A stretch of DNA of 64,000 bases. It comes from Oryzomonas sp. GTDB taxonomy: Bacteria > Desulfobacterota > Desulfuromonadia > Geobacterales > Pseudopelobacteraceae. The notes under the pieces are model-generated. The model was not told where the DNA came from. It was given only the letters and a program-made list of their open reading frames with translations, and did no database searches. Positions 25,520 to 37,378 of the stretch are shown piece by piece; positions within the stretch are counted from its first letter, which is position 1; each line of letters begins with the position of its first letter. The DNA lies in assembly GCA_031292255.1 (NCBI GenBank), contig JARLHN010000009.1, forward strand, positions 62,001-126,000, in the 5' to 3' direction. Both the position numbers and the translations under genes were made by a program.

Positions 25520-26845
25520 ATGGAACTTACTGGATTGGCAACACACATCGCTGAATATATCGCGGGCAGAGCCGAAGTCAGACTCGATAAATTTGATAAG
25601 GATGCGGAGAGGCAACGTAAAGTCACTCATGATGCGGGTACGTTGGCTGAGTTGGAATGCACTTTGGAGGCTGAGCGAAAGGATATTGCATCCAGATACC
25701 TGCCCATAAACTGGCTTGCGGATGCCGCAATGCGGGCAAAACAAATCCAAATGGTCACCCATGCATTGAAGTTCACCCACACCGATGCACGGGGGAGCAG
25801 TTTTTACTTCCCTGGAGGCTTGTCGCAGGCGGAGGGGATGAAGAATGGTGAGTTGTTGTGTACTGCCTCACTGACCAATCCGGCTATCGATGTGGTCGGC
25901 AATGCTGCTGCCCTGGATGTTGCAGCGCTCCTGCAAATGGTGCACGAGGGCAAAACACTCATTCAATATATCGAACAGGGGGATTCGTCACCACTTCAGC
26001 CTTTTGCCAACGATGAACAACAGCTTGCCGAATGGATGGGGGCGTTTAAACAAGCACTAAGCGGCAATGAATTAAGCTCTCACAAATTCGCAAAGCAGTT
26101 GTACTTCCCCGTTGCAGACGGCCAGTATCACCTTTTGGCGCCCCTCTATTCATCTTCACTTGCTCACGCTTTAAACATCCGGATAGCGGCAACCCGTTAC
26201 CCGGATGAGATAAAGTTGGTTCGCAAAGCAAAGAAGGACTCAAAATACAACTCTACGCCTATAGTCGATTACCCCGATACCGCAGTACGATCCTACGGCG
26301 GAACCAAGCCGCAAAATGTCAGTCAATTAAACAGCAGTCAGGGCGGAAAATCCTTTCTGCTCAGTTGTGCGCCGCCAAACTGGAAAGTAATGTCAAAGCC
26401 ACCGCTCGGGGTGAAATCTGTCTTTTCACGCAATTACTTCGGATTACGGGTGCGTAAGGAAGTGTGGTCACTGCAACAGTTTTTGCTGAAAAAGGTGATC
26501 AACGACAGCGCCAAGCCCATACGTGACCAGCGGACGGAGCGAGTTGATCAAGTGCTCGATCAACTGGTTCAATACGCGGCCGAGATCCAGAATCTTACCG
26601 GCTACATTGGCTGGAGTGCCCTGCCCGACTGCAAACTTTCCCGCGCGGAACAGTTGTGGCTCGATCCACGGCGCGCCGAGCTAGATGCCGCGTTTGCCGC
26701 TGAGCTGGATAAAAACGATTGGCAAACGGTAATCGCCGACCAGTTTGCTCGCTGGTTTAATAGCTGCCTCAAACATGAAAAACTCACCATGGGTGATACA
26801 GAGCACATTGAATGGAAAAAACTGGCATTGGAGGTATTAGGCTAA
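25520..26845 (+). CDS. csy1: Csy1 (Cas8f), large subunit of the I-F surveillance complex
   Basis: The 441-residue protein matches Csy1/Cas8f in length and in motifs such as LTNPAIDVVGNAAALDVAALLQ and GGTKPQNVSQLNSSQGGKSFLL. Csy1 pairs with Csy2 at the crRNA 5' end and reads the GG/CC PAM in target DNA. GGAGG lies upstream of the ATG (25520). The 90-bp gap after cas2-3 suggests a second expression unit for the effector genes, although I see no clear promoter. The stop overlaps the csy2 ATG by one base (TAATG). Confidence 0.93.
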   Translation: MELTGLATHIAEYIAGRAEVRLDKFDKDAERQRKVTHDAGTLAELECTLEAERKDIASRYLPINWLADAAMRAKQIQMVTHALKFTHTDARGSSFYFPGGLSQAEGMKNGELLCTASLTNPAIDVVGNAAALDVAALLQMVHEGKTLIQYIEQGDSSPLQPFANDEQQLAEWMGAFKQALSGNELSSHKFAKQLYFPVADGQYHLLAPLYSSSLAHALNIRIAATRYPDEIKLVRKAKKDSKYNSTPIVDYPDTAVRSYGGTKPQNVSQLNSSQGGKSFLLSCAPPNWKVMSKPPLGVKSVFSRNYFGLRVRKEVWSLQQFLLKKVINDSAKPIRDQRTERVDQVLDQLVQYAAEIQNLTGYIGWSALPDCKLSRAEQLWLDPRRAELDAAFAAELDKNDWQTVIADQFARWFNSCLKHEKLTMGDTEHIEWKKLALEVLG

Positions 26846-27801
26846 TGGACGCACTACTGATTTTACGCAACATAAAAGTGGAGAACGCCAACACCATTGC
26901 CGGACTCACCTGGGGTTTTCCGGCAATCTCCAACTTTCTGGGCTTTGTCCATGCGTTGTCCCGAAAACTTCCCGCTGAGCTTAAATTGAAATTGGATGGA
27001 TGTGGAGTGATTTCTCACAACCGGCAGATTCTGTCGCATCAGCCGCGCGGCTGGGGAGATCATGTTTTTGCGCTGACCCGCAACCCACTGACTAAGGAGG
27101 AAAAATCACCGGCATTTAACGAAGAAGGGCGCATGCATATGACGGTTTCTCTGTTGATACCAATTGCAGGGATATTAGATGACAGCAGTGAACCGAAAAT
27201 GTTGGGACAAGTGATTGAACAATTGGCGCTCTCTCTACGTCTGGCTGGCGGAACTATCATTAATATTGGGGCAGTTGAGATACTGGAACCGCCGGAGGAT
27301 TATGAAGAATTGCAGTTATTTTATCGAAAACAACTCAGAAAGCTTTTGCCTGGCTTTGCCCTTGTGCAGTGTTCCGATCTGCTGGCTGAGCATACTGGAC
27401 GCTGCGTTACACAAGATTCTCATGCCGAGCCACTGGATGCGTGGCTGGATTTTTCAGCTATCAAATTTCAGGCGGAACTTCCGGATGGCGTAGTTGACGA
27501 GCAAACACCAGCCGAATGGCGTTATGTCCCCAAACCGGACTGCGGCTGGCTTGTGCCCATGGCTACCGGCTATCGCGGGATTTCTGATCTTTATGAATCC
27601 GGCCAAGTTGCTCGCAGCAGAGATTCCACGACTCCGTTTCGCTTTGTTGAATCCGTGTATAGCGTTGGCGAATGGATAAGCCCGCATCGAACCACCGATT
27701 TGAAACAATTGATCTGGTGTTACCATTCCGAACCTGAAACAGGATGGTATATGTGCCGGAACTCATATCAGCCGAAACCCAAAGCCTCATACGCAGTATA
27801 A
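26845..27801 (+). CDS. csy2: Csy2 (Cas5f)
   Basis: The 318-residue protein opens MDALLILRNIKVENANTIAGLTWGFPAISNFLGFVHAL, the typical Csy2/Cas5f start, with glycine-rich RAMP features later. Csy2 caps the 5' handle of the crRNA together with Csy1. The start at 26845 overlaps the csy1 stop; a frame open from 26812 is inside csy1. The C-terminus ends YQPKPKASYAV, 21 bp before csy3. Confidence 0.93.
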   Translation: MDALLILRNIKVENANTIAGLTWGFPAISNFLGFVHALSRKLPAELKLKLDGCGVISHNRQILSHQPRGWGDHVFALTRNPLTKEEKSPAFNEEGRMHMTVSLLIPIAGILDDSSEPKMLGQVIEQLALSLRLAGGTIINIGAVEILEPPEDYEELQLFYRKQLRKLLPGFALVQCSDLLAEHTGRCVTQDSHAEPLDAWLDFSAIKFQAELPDGVVDEQTPAEWRYVPKPDCGWLVPMATGYRGISDLYESGQVARSRDSTTPFRFVESVYSVGEWISPHRTTDLKQLIWCYHSEPETGWYMCRNSYQPKPKASYAV

Positions 27802-27822
27802 ACCTACAAAAAGGAGACAGTT

Positions 27823-28842
27823 ATGGCAATTAAAACAGCATCAGTTCTGGCATTTGAGCGAAAACTGGCAAACTCAGACGCAGTGATGTACGCAGGCAAT
27901 TGGCAACAACGTAACAGCAGTGTGAATTGGCAACCGATAGTCATACAAAGCAAGGAAGTTCGGGGCACCATTTCCAACCGGCTCAAAAATGCTCTTCAAA
28001 GCGATCCGGCCAAACTGGATGCAGAGATTCAAAAGGCAAATCTGCAACGTGTCGATGTGGCAGCATTACCGTTCGATACCGATACGCTCAAGGTTGTCTT
28101 CAGTCTACGTGTACTGGGCAATCTGGCACAGCCATCCGCCTGCAATGATCAGGAATATCAAATGGCGCTGGTTAATGTCATCAACGGCTATGTGACTACT
28201 AATGGGTTCAAAGAATTGGCGATCCGATACGCCAGCAACATTGCCAACGGCCGTTTCCTGTGGCGTAACCGCATGGGTGCAGAAGAGGTTGAAGTTCACG
28301 TCAAGCACATAAAAAATCAAGAAGTGCAGAATGACTGGGTTTTTGCAGGTGAAGATTTTGATATGCGCAGTTTTTCAAAGATAACTACTAATTTAACTGA
28401 ATTGGCTGAGGTTATCCGCAATGGGCTTACGGGAGCAGATTTTGCATTTTTACAAGTTGAGGCTTTTGTGCGGCTTGGCGCGGGGCAGGAGATATTCCCT
28501 TCTCAGGAGTTATTGCTTGATACCAGCCGCGATAACAAGAAAAGTAAGACCCTCTATCAGGTGAAAGATGTTGCTGCCATGCATTCGCAAAAGATCGGCA
28601 ACGCGCTCCGAACAATTGATACATGGTATCCGGAAGCAGCCGAGCTTGGTCCCATCGCTGTTGAGCCGTATGGTTCTGTTACCAATCGCGGCAAAGCCTA
28701 CCGGCAGCCAAAAGACAAGCTTGATTTCTACACACTTCTGGATGGATGGGTTGTTAAAGGACAAATACCCCCCGTTGAACAGCAACACTACGTTATGGCG
28801 ACATTGCTGCGTGGTGGAGTGTTCGGGGAAAAATCCGAATAG
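27823..28842 (+). CDS. csy3: Csy3 (Cas7f), backbone subunit
   Basis: The 339-residue protein is the Cas7f subunit, six copies of which polymerise along the crRNA spacer. It opens [25 protein letters not shown], a highly conserved Csy3 N-terminus, and contains [16 protein letters not shown] and the [16 protein letters not shown] segment. AGGAG precedes the ATG. Length matches the family (about 340). Confidence 0.95.
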   Translation: MAIKTASVLAFERKLANSDAVMYAGNWQQRNSSVNWQPIVIQSKEVRGTISNRLKNALQSDPAKLDAEIQKANLQRVDVAALPFDTDTLKVVFSLRVLGNLAQPSACNDQEYQMALVNVINGYVTTNGFKELAIRYASNIANGRFLWRNRMGAEEVEVHVKHIKNQEVQNDWVFAGEDFDMRSFSKITTNLTELAEVIRNGLTGADFAFLQVEAFVRLGAGQEIFPSQELLLDTSRDNKKSKTLYQVKDVAAMHSQKIGNALRTIDTWYPEAAELGPIAVEPYGSVTNRGKAYRQPKDKLDFYTLLDGWVVKGQIPPVEQQHYVMATLLRGGVFGEKSE

Positions 28843-28851
28843 GGGGTTATT

Positions 28852-29406
28852 ATGGGACATTATATTGATATCAAAATACTCCCAGATCCTGAGTTTTCGT
28901 TCAGCGTATTAATGAACGAACTTTTTGCCAAGCTCCACCGAGCGTTGGTAGAAGCCGGCCACGGCGAAATTGGGGTCAGTTTTCCGCGAGCGCAAAAGAC
29001 CTTGGGTGACACTGTCCGTCTGCATGGTAGCCAGAGCGCTCTTCAACGCCTCATGGCAATCGACTGGATGAAAATTTTGACCAATTATACCTGTGTCACT
29101 TTAATAACAACTGTGCCGGATAACTGCCGTTATCGTGTTGTGAAACGAGTTCAGGCTAAAAGCTGTGTCGAGCGTATGTATCGCCGCTCTATTAAGAAAG
29201 GCTGGCTGACCACCGAGGAGGCCGAGACAAGGATAAACGCCGGAAACGAGCAGCAGCTCAAACTGCCTTTTGTCCAAATTAAAAGCCACTCCTCCGGGCA
29301 AGACTTTCGCCTTTTTATCCAACAGGGCAAACTATTGGACTCACCAGTGAAGGGGAAGTTTTCTGCCTACGGGTTAAGCGACGTGGCGACCATCCACTGG
29401 TTTTAA
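28852..29406 (+). CDS. csy4: Csy4 (Cas6f), crRNA-processing endoribonuclease
   Basis: The 184-residue protein cuts each repeat at the base of its hairpin and stays bound to the crRNA. The catalytic His29, a serine corresponding to Ser148 (S147/S148 in KSHSSGQDFRLF) and Tyr173 near the C-terminus are present. The Arg-rich helix that grips the stem (CVERMYRRSIKKGW) is clear. It matches the repeat, whose CTGCC/GGCAG stem is the classic Csy4 substrate. A GGGGG ribosome-binding site lies before the ATG. The leader starts directly after its stop. Confidence 0.95.
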   Translation: MGHYIDIKILPDPEFSFSVLMNELFAKLHRALVEAGHGEIGVSFPRAQKTLGDTVRLHGSQSALQRLMAIDWMKILTNYTCVTLITTVPDNCRYRVVKRVQAKSCVERMYRRSIKKGWLTTEEAETRINAGNEQQLKLPFVQIKSHSSGQDFRLFIQQGKLLDSPVKGKFSAYGLSDVATIHWF

Positions 29407-29534
29407 CCCTTTTTCATAGATATATTCTAACCAGCTTATTTTATTGGTTTTATTTTGGGTGACAGGAGAAAGGGTAAAATCGTAAATCAGTCTTTAAGTT
29501 CTTTGATAACTTAAGATTTGGTATTTTATTAACT
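29407..29534 (+). promoter_or_regulatory. CRISPR leader
   Basis: This 128-bp AT-rich stretch lies between csy4 and the first repeat. It should carry the array promoter and the integration signals for Cas1/Cas2-3. Polarity is supported by the degenerate repeats at the opposite end. A segment AAATCAGTCTTTAAG loosely resembles an IHF site; I do not rely on it. Confidence 0.75.
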
Positions 29535-32500
29535 GTTCACTGCCGCACAGGCAGCTCAGAAAGCACTGGGTAAGATATTCTTGAGAGTTACCACGTTCAC
29601 TGCCGCACAGGCAGCTCAGAAATGTTACCTGGGTTGTTACATGGAGCCGACAAAGTTCACTGCCGCACAGGCAGCTCAGAAAAGGATCACCGGGATCAGT
29701 GAATAACCGCGGGAGTTCACTGCCGCACAGGCAGCTCAGAAATTCTCGAAACACACCCATACCTCACACAGGTTGTTCACTGCCGCACAGGCAGCTCAGA
29801 AAGCCATGCCACCAGAAGGGTTGGTATCCATTGCGTTCACTGCCGCACAGGCAGCTCAGAAAACTTGTTTACACGGCATCAGAGATTGTAAATTGTTCAC
29901 TGCCGCACAGGCAGCTCAGAAATTCCCCGTGATGGCACCACGGTGGGATGTGTTGGGTTCACTGCCGCACAGGCAGCTCAGAAAACGCGCTCAATCGGCC
30001 GGGTATGAATATCCATGTTCACTGCCGCACAGGCAGCTCAGAAATGAACCGCTGTATTTCCTCCGCACTAAACCAAGTTCACTGCCGCACAGGCAGCTCA
30101 GAAATAGACCGATAAAGTTATACCAATGTGGTTCGGTGTTCACTGCCGCACAGGCAGCTCAGAAAAGCCTCGATAACCCTGATGCCGTGCCGCAGCAGTT
30201 CACTGCCGCACAGGCAGCTCAGAAAGGACGTAAGCGACGGATCAAACGTGAGATTCAGTTCACTGCCGCACAGGCAGCTCAGAAACGAACTCCCATTGAA
30301 TGTCGAACCACTCGATACGTTCACTGCCGCACAGGCAGCTCAGAAAGGCATTCCACCAGGCCCCCGACAGGATGTCACGTTCACTGCCGCACAGGCAGCT
30401 CAGAAATTCCTCCAGCAGATGGTCCAGCCTATCAACCCGTTCACTGCCGCACAGGCAGCTCAGAAAAGCGCCCCTCTCCGGCGTTGTAGCATACGAGTGT
30501 TCACTGCCGCACAGGCAGCTCAGAAAAGGAGTGGGAGGATAATCGCCAACGCCTGGAAGTTCACTGCCGCACAGGCAGCTCAGAAAATGCTGCCAGGTTA
30601 TCCCGACTGTCCGCGCCGTGTTCACTGCCGCACAGGCAGCTCAGAAACGGCGGCTCGTTTAAAAACGCCTCCAGCCCAAGTTCACTGCCGCACAGGCAGC
30701 TCAGAAAGTTCCAGTGCCTGGGCTACAACTACGGTGAATGTTCACTGCCGCACAGGCAGCTCAGAAATGGTGACCGAGCATCCCCTTTCCCGCGCTCCGG
30801 TTCACTGCCGCACAGGCAGCTCAGAAAATGCCCCAGCATGGGGTTCCGTCACAATCAGCGTTCACTGCCGCACAGGCAGCTCAGAAAAAGATGCTCCGCA
30901 TCGACAAGGATGGCTCGGTGTTCACTGCCGCACAGGCAGCTCAGAAATTGAGAGCGCGCACGTCATCTCCGTTGACGTTGTTCACTGCCGCACAGGCAGC
31001 TCAGAAAATTCCCCGACCGCGAGGGCCGGGCAGTCTTTGGTTCACTGCCGCACAGGCAGCTCAGAAAAACTTCTCTGTACTTGACCGTCAATTCCCTTAA
31101 GTTCACTGCCGCACAGGCAGCTCAGAAATGACGATGTTTCGAGTTTTGTAGCATCTTGTCGTTCACTGCCGCACAGGCAGCTCAGAAACGGGAGGACGGT
31201 GAGCAAAATGATTACCTGAAAGTTCACTGCCGCACAGGCAGCTCAGAAAGGTTCTGCGCCAGGGTCTTCAATGCCCTTTTCGTTCACTGCCGCACAGGCA
31301 GCTCAGAAAGTGCATAACGCCATCGCCAGCGTGATAATTATGTTCACTGCCGCACAGGCAGCTCAGAAACGCCGTGAACGGAACAAGGCAAATAACAAGC
31401 AGTTCACTGCCGCACAGGCAGCTCAGAAATGTCCGGCTGTACGTTCCCCGATGGTTTCAAGCGTTCACTGCCGCACAGGCAGCTCAGAAACTGGCCTCCG
31501 GGGTCAACTCCGATAACCCATTGTTCACTGCCGCACAGGCAGCTCAGAAAACCTAATCCATTACCTCCAGAGTCATTACTATCGTTCACTGCCGCACAGG
31601 CAGCTCAGAAAAGGAACCGCGCTATAGTCCACGGTATATGTAAAGTTCACTGCCGCACAGGCAGCTCAGAAAACCAGCGGTCAACCTCGACATAGCCCTT
31701 ACCGTGTTCACTGCCGCACAGGCAGCTCAGAAATTGCGCGCAAATCCTGCGGACAACGCCGTCATGTTCACTGCCGCACAGGCAGCTCAGAAATAATCAG
31801 CCCGCGCTATTCAAACCCGGCGATTAGTTCACTGCCGCACAGGCAGCTCAGAAAAACATCGGGAGGGGCGACTAGCTTTTGCAGGAGTTCACTGCCGCAC
31901 AGGCAGCTCAGAAAAAATGACAACCGAGTATTATTTAGAGCCAATTGTTCACTGCCGCACAGGCAGCTCAGAAAATAACTCCGATGTCCAGCAAGCCCGG
32001 CAGCAAAGTTCACTGCCGCACAGGCAGCTCAGAAATCATCACCGCCAGCAGCAGCCCGGCAAACATAGTTCACTGCCGCACAGGCAGCTCAGAAAAATGA
32101 TCTTTGGTTTGTCCATAAGCTCGCTGAGTTCACTGCCGCACAGGCAGCTCAGAAAAAGCGACACGGTGGATATGCAGAACGTGACCCGTTCACTGCCGCA
32201 CAGGCAGCTCAGAAAGCTGGGCAAGATATAGCAAGCGATACCGAAGAGTTCACTGCCGCACAGGCAGCTCAGAAATTCCGGAACTCGCCCTTGATAGCCT
32301 CGCGCTCGTTCACTGCCGCACAGGCAGCTCAGAAAGTGCCGAGTGCCGCCGAGAACAGGAGAGTTCCGTTCACTGCCGCACAGGCAGCTCAGAAATGGAG
32401 GGCGCCAACGTCGTCAAGCGGCAGATATGTTCACTGCCGCACAGGCAGCTCAGAAAATCGCCGAAGTCCCCATCTCCTGAGTCACTACGTTCACTGCCGC

Positions 32501-35468
32501 ACAGGCAGCTCAGAAAGCTGTGGGGGTTGGATTGCAGAGGTACTGCGTGTTCACTGCCGCACAGGCAGCTCAGAAATTGCCGATCCGGACCATCATGCGG
32601 ATCAACTCGTTCACTGCCGCACAGGCAGCTCAGAAAAACATGAGCGGTAAGCAGTCCGCTGCCGACAGTGTTCACTGCCGCACAGGCAGCTCAGAAAAGC
32701 TACCGTCAAAACGTCAGGCTCTTGCATTATGTTCACTGCCGCACAGGCAGCTCAGAAAATTTCCGTGCATCGATTTGGAGCCGGGACCGAGTTCACTGCC
32801 GCACAGGCAGCTCAGAAAGTCCACAACCAACTTCTCCCCGAGGTGCAGCACGTTCACTGCCGCACAGGCAGCTCAGAAAAAACGGCTGATCCGGATCGTT
32901 TGCCAGGGTCATGTTCACTGCCGCACAGGCAGCTCAGAAAAGAGACGATGTGGACGGATGCCCTATTGACACGTTCACTGCCGCACAGGCAGCTCAGAAA
33001 TCAATCACGGACGTGCGCTCGCTCATCGTCGAGTTCACTGCCGCACAGGCAGCTCAGAAAGTCACGGTGACAGCACTGACGGCCCAGATGTAGTTCACTG
33101 CCGCACAGGCAGCTCAGAAAATGAAACGAATTGACGTGATCTGCGGAGCAACCGTTCACTGCCGCACAGGCAGCTCAGAAAAGGCCGCCGATCAGGTTGA
33201 TGACCGCATCCATGTTCACTGCCGCACAGGCAGCTCAGAAAATGCTACCCGCCAGAGTTTTCCCGGACTGATTTGTTCACTGCCGCACAGGCAGCTCAGA
33301 AAAAGAGCAGCATGGCCGGAAACAGGATCACCAGGTTCACTGCCGCACAGGCAGCTCAGAAAAGTTCCAGCACGGATTGACATCAATAGCCGTCGTTCAC
33401 TGCCGCACAGGCAGCTCAGAAAAACCCTACCTGAAACAGTACACCAACGGGTTAGTTCACTGCCGCACAGGCAGCTCAGAAAGTAAAGCCGGCAAAATTG
33501 TTAAAGAATTTGACGTTCACTGCCGCACAGGCAGCTCAGAAAATAGGCAATATTATTATGGAGTCATGGTTGGAGTTCGCTGCCGCACAGGCAGCTCAGA
33601 AAATGCCGGGACTATTGAGCGTGGCTTCTATCTCGTTCACTGCCGCACAGGCAGCTCAGAAATCGCACCAACCCTGCTCATATGCGCTTGTTTGAGTTCA
33701 CTGCCGCACAGGCAGCTCAGAAACTGGCGCCGGGAGTTGCCGGGCGTGCCGTCCAGTTCACTGCCGCACAGGCAGCTCAGAAAATGTCCCCGGTGTCTTT
33801 GACGGATACGCCGATGTTCACTGCCGCACAGGCAGCTCAGAAATGGCGGCAATGGCAACCATCCCGGTTCCGACAGTTCACTGCCGCACAGGCAGCTCAG
33901 AAATATAATAAATTCGTGGAGGTCGTTTGATGCTCGTTCACTGCCGCACAGGCAGCTCAGAAATGGTAGATATGGAGCCCGCCGACCTCGGTCAGGTTTA
34001 CTGCCGCACAGGCAGCTCAGAAAATCCCGCCGCAGGTTCCCGTCTCACCGGCAATGTTCACTGCCGCACAGGCAGCTCAGAAATGGACGACGTCCGAGGC
34101 TGAGAAAGGGGTGATGTTCACTGCCGCACAGGCAGCTCAGAAAAGAAGCCCAAAGAAAGCACCTCCACGGTGTATGTTCACTGCCGCACAGGCAGCTCAG
34201 AAAAAACAGGAGCGACACCGCAATGGAATTATCAAGTTCACTGCCGCACAGGCAGCTCAGAAAATTTGTTCGCCCGTTGATTCAGTTCCGTTGTGTGTTC
34301 ACTGCCGCACAGGCAGCTCAGAAAGTGTCCAACACAAGACGAAACGCTTGCTCTATGTTCACTGCCGCACAGGCAGCTCAGAAATCAATCCTCGCAAATA
34401 TGCACGAGGACACTGGAGTTCACTGCCGCACAGGCAGCTCAGAAAAACTCTCCAGTTTAAGCCGATCAAACGGTTCGAGTTCACTGCCGCACAGGCAGCT
34501 CAGAAATCAACGCCGAAATACGCCATTCATGTTCGGGCGTTCACTGCCGCACAGGCAGCTCAGAAAACTGGGCGCCGGTAATCGGCATCAAGGACCTCGT
34601 TCACTGCCGCACAGGCAGCTCAGAAATGGAGGACCTGTTGCGGAAGTGGGCTGCACATGTTCACTGCCGCACAGGCAGCTCAGAAAGTTCGCTGTCCTGG
34701 TCATGCCAGATCAGGTAAGTTCACTGCCGCACAGGCAGCTCAGAAAACTGGCAAGGGCGAACTCGCCGCCCCGGTTCATGTTCACTGCCGCACAGGCAGC
34801 TCAGAAATACGCCGTCAACAACATGATTGCCTACAACAAGTTCACTGCCGCACAGGCAGCTCAGAAAATCGTAACGGGTGTCCTCCTTACACCCCGTTGA
34901 GTTCACTGCCGCACAGGCAGCTCAGAAAGACAGTTCCAGGTTGTTCTTATGCAGCCCCATGTTCACTGCCGCACAGGCAGCTCAGAAATGCTACGTCTAA
35001 CATTTCAGGGTTATTTGCTTGTTCACTGCCGCACAGGCAGCTCAGAAATGGTAGAGATGGAGCCCGCCGGTCACTTTGACGTTCACTGCCGCACAGGCAG
35101 CTCAGAAAAAATGGTCGCTGCGCTCGGGAAAGATACTCATGTTCACTGCCGCACAGGCAGCTCAGAAAGGTGGGCCTTGAATCCCCTGCGGTCCCTGTAT
35201 GTTCACTGCCGCACAGGCAGCTCAGAAATGCCAGCCCGGCAGCATCATCCCGGCCTACGGGTTCACTGCCGCACAGGCAGCTCAGAAAAGCCCGTTCATA
35301 TTAAACGGCAACAATGCGATGTTCACTGCCGCACAGACAGCTCAGAAATGACAGGCATATCAAGCAGATTGTGAGCGTCCGTTCACTGCCGCACAGGCAG
35401 ATCAGAAATGGACAGCCAACTCTTTCGAATACTGCTTGTCGTTCACTGCCGCACAGGCAGCTCAGAAA
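29535..35468 (+). CRISPR. Type I-F CRISPR array, about 99 repeats and 98 spacers
   Basis: The repeat is 28 bp: it begins GTTCACTGCC, has loop GCACA, then GGCAG, and ends CTCAGAAA, so the stem is CTGCC/GGCAG as in canonical I-F repeats. Spacers are mostly 32 bp, some 33 or slightly longer, giving a near-60-bp period; the phase drifts 26 bp over 98 periods, which is how I count 99 repeats. Nearly all repeats are identical. Exceptions are repeat 68 (start 33575, A5 to G), 75 (33996, C4 to T), 97 (35321, G17 to A, breaking the stem) and 98 (35381, C21 to A). Decay at the distal end agrees with a leader on the left. Spacers 74 and 92 are related. The near-60 period creates long artificial ORFs in several frames. 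Confidence 0.98.
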
Positions 35469-35505
35469 TGGGACTATCGACCATATCCCGCACGCTCTGG
35501 GATGA

Positions 35506-35613
35506 ATCCGTGAAAACGGAATTGAAAAAATCCAGGTCTGCATGTTCATCCCAAACCACATCCACGGAATCATTTTCCTCGTAGGGGCGCCGCTTGCCGC
35601 GCCCGGTTTGGGT
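35506..35613 (+). pseudogene. Fragment of a REP-associated (RAYT, IS200-like) transposase
   Basis: Immediately after the array one frame reads IRENGIEKIQVCMFIPNHIHGIIFLVGAP. The PNHIHGII segment is the conserved HUH-transposase motif of RAYT (TnpA-REP) proteins. Downstream the reading runs into a copy of the GCTTGCCGCGCCC repeat (VGAPLAAPGLG), as often seen in such genes. An in-frame stop lies just before (35503-35505), and both ends of the gene are missing. Confidence 0.55.
35581..35609 (+). repeat. Right flanking direct copy of the GCTTGCCGCGCCC repeat
   Basis: It begins GTAGGGGCGCCGC and ends TTGCCGCGCCCGGTTT, matching 20200-20228 except at two positions. It lies inside the RAYT fragment. 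Confidence 0.65.
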
Positions 35614-35651
35614 GAGCATGGACAGTATACATTTTTCCCTGTCCTTTTATC

Positions 35652-35680
35652 TTGACTTGCCCGATTCGCTGTACTAACTT
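35652..35680 (+). promoter_or_regulatory. Probable sigma70 promoter of guaB
   Basis: TTGACT (35652-35657) and TAACTT (35675-35680) are 17 bases apart, and the guaB start is 35 bases downstream of the -10. GAGGAG precedes the ATG. Confidence 0.5.
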
Positions 35681-35711
35681 CTATAAAATTAATTACAACG
35701 CGAGGAGTTAG

Positions 35712-37184
<1,473 letters not shown>

Positions 37185-37216
37185 TTCCAAATTGCAACCA
37201 AGCACCACTAAAATCT

Positions 37217-37310
37217 ACCACCCCCAACCCTTTAGGCCCCAGGGGGTCCTCCTTATCAGGGAGGGGAGCTTAGAGTCCCCCTCCTGTTTCAGGAGGGGCT
37301 AGGGGTGGTA
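37217..37310. repeat. Dispersed GC-rich repeats between guaB and guaA
   Basis: 37217-37270 (ACCACCCCCAACCCTTTAGG ...) is the inverse of 14970-15025. 37276-37310 contains the small palindrome CCCCTCCTG TTT CAGGAGGGG and GGGGTGGT, resembling 44151-44190. No gene is present in this gap. Confidence 0.6.
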
Positions 37311-37378
37311 AGGTGTCAGCTTGAAAATACATTGGAATAAGCTAATCTGAATATCCCGTTTGCCAGAAAGATTTCATA

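Noticed and set aside
21192-29406. CRISPR-associated transposon (Tn7-like I-F3)
   Set aside because: cas1 and a full nuclease-helicase Cas2-3 are present and no tnsA/B/C or tniQ gene is seen. This is a canonical defensive I-F1 layout.
29563-35440. Self-targeting spacers against genes of this window
   Set aside because: I noticed no obvious match, but reading by eye cannot exclude one; a BLASTN of all spacers against the host genome would decide.
29494-35573. Many ORFs across 29.5-35.6 kb with repeated FTAAQAAQK, SLPHRQLRK, VHCRTGSSE or FLSCLCGSE units
   Set aside because: They are translations of the CRISPR repeat; the near-60-bp period keeps frames open. They are not proteins.
37185-37378. 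Possible riboswitch before guaA, or before guaB at 35614-35714
   Set aside because: I see no purine- or c-di-GMP-type conserved core, only dispersed palindromic repeats and a simple promoter.
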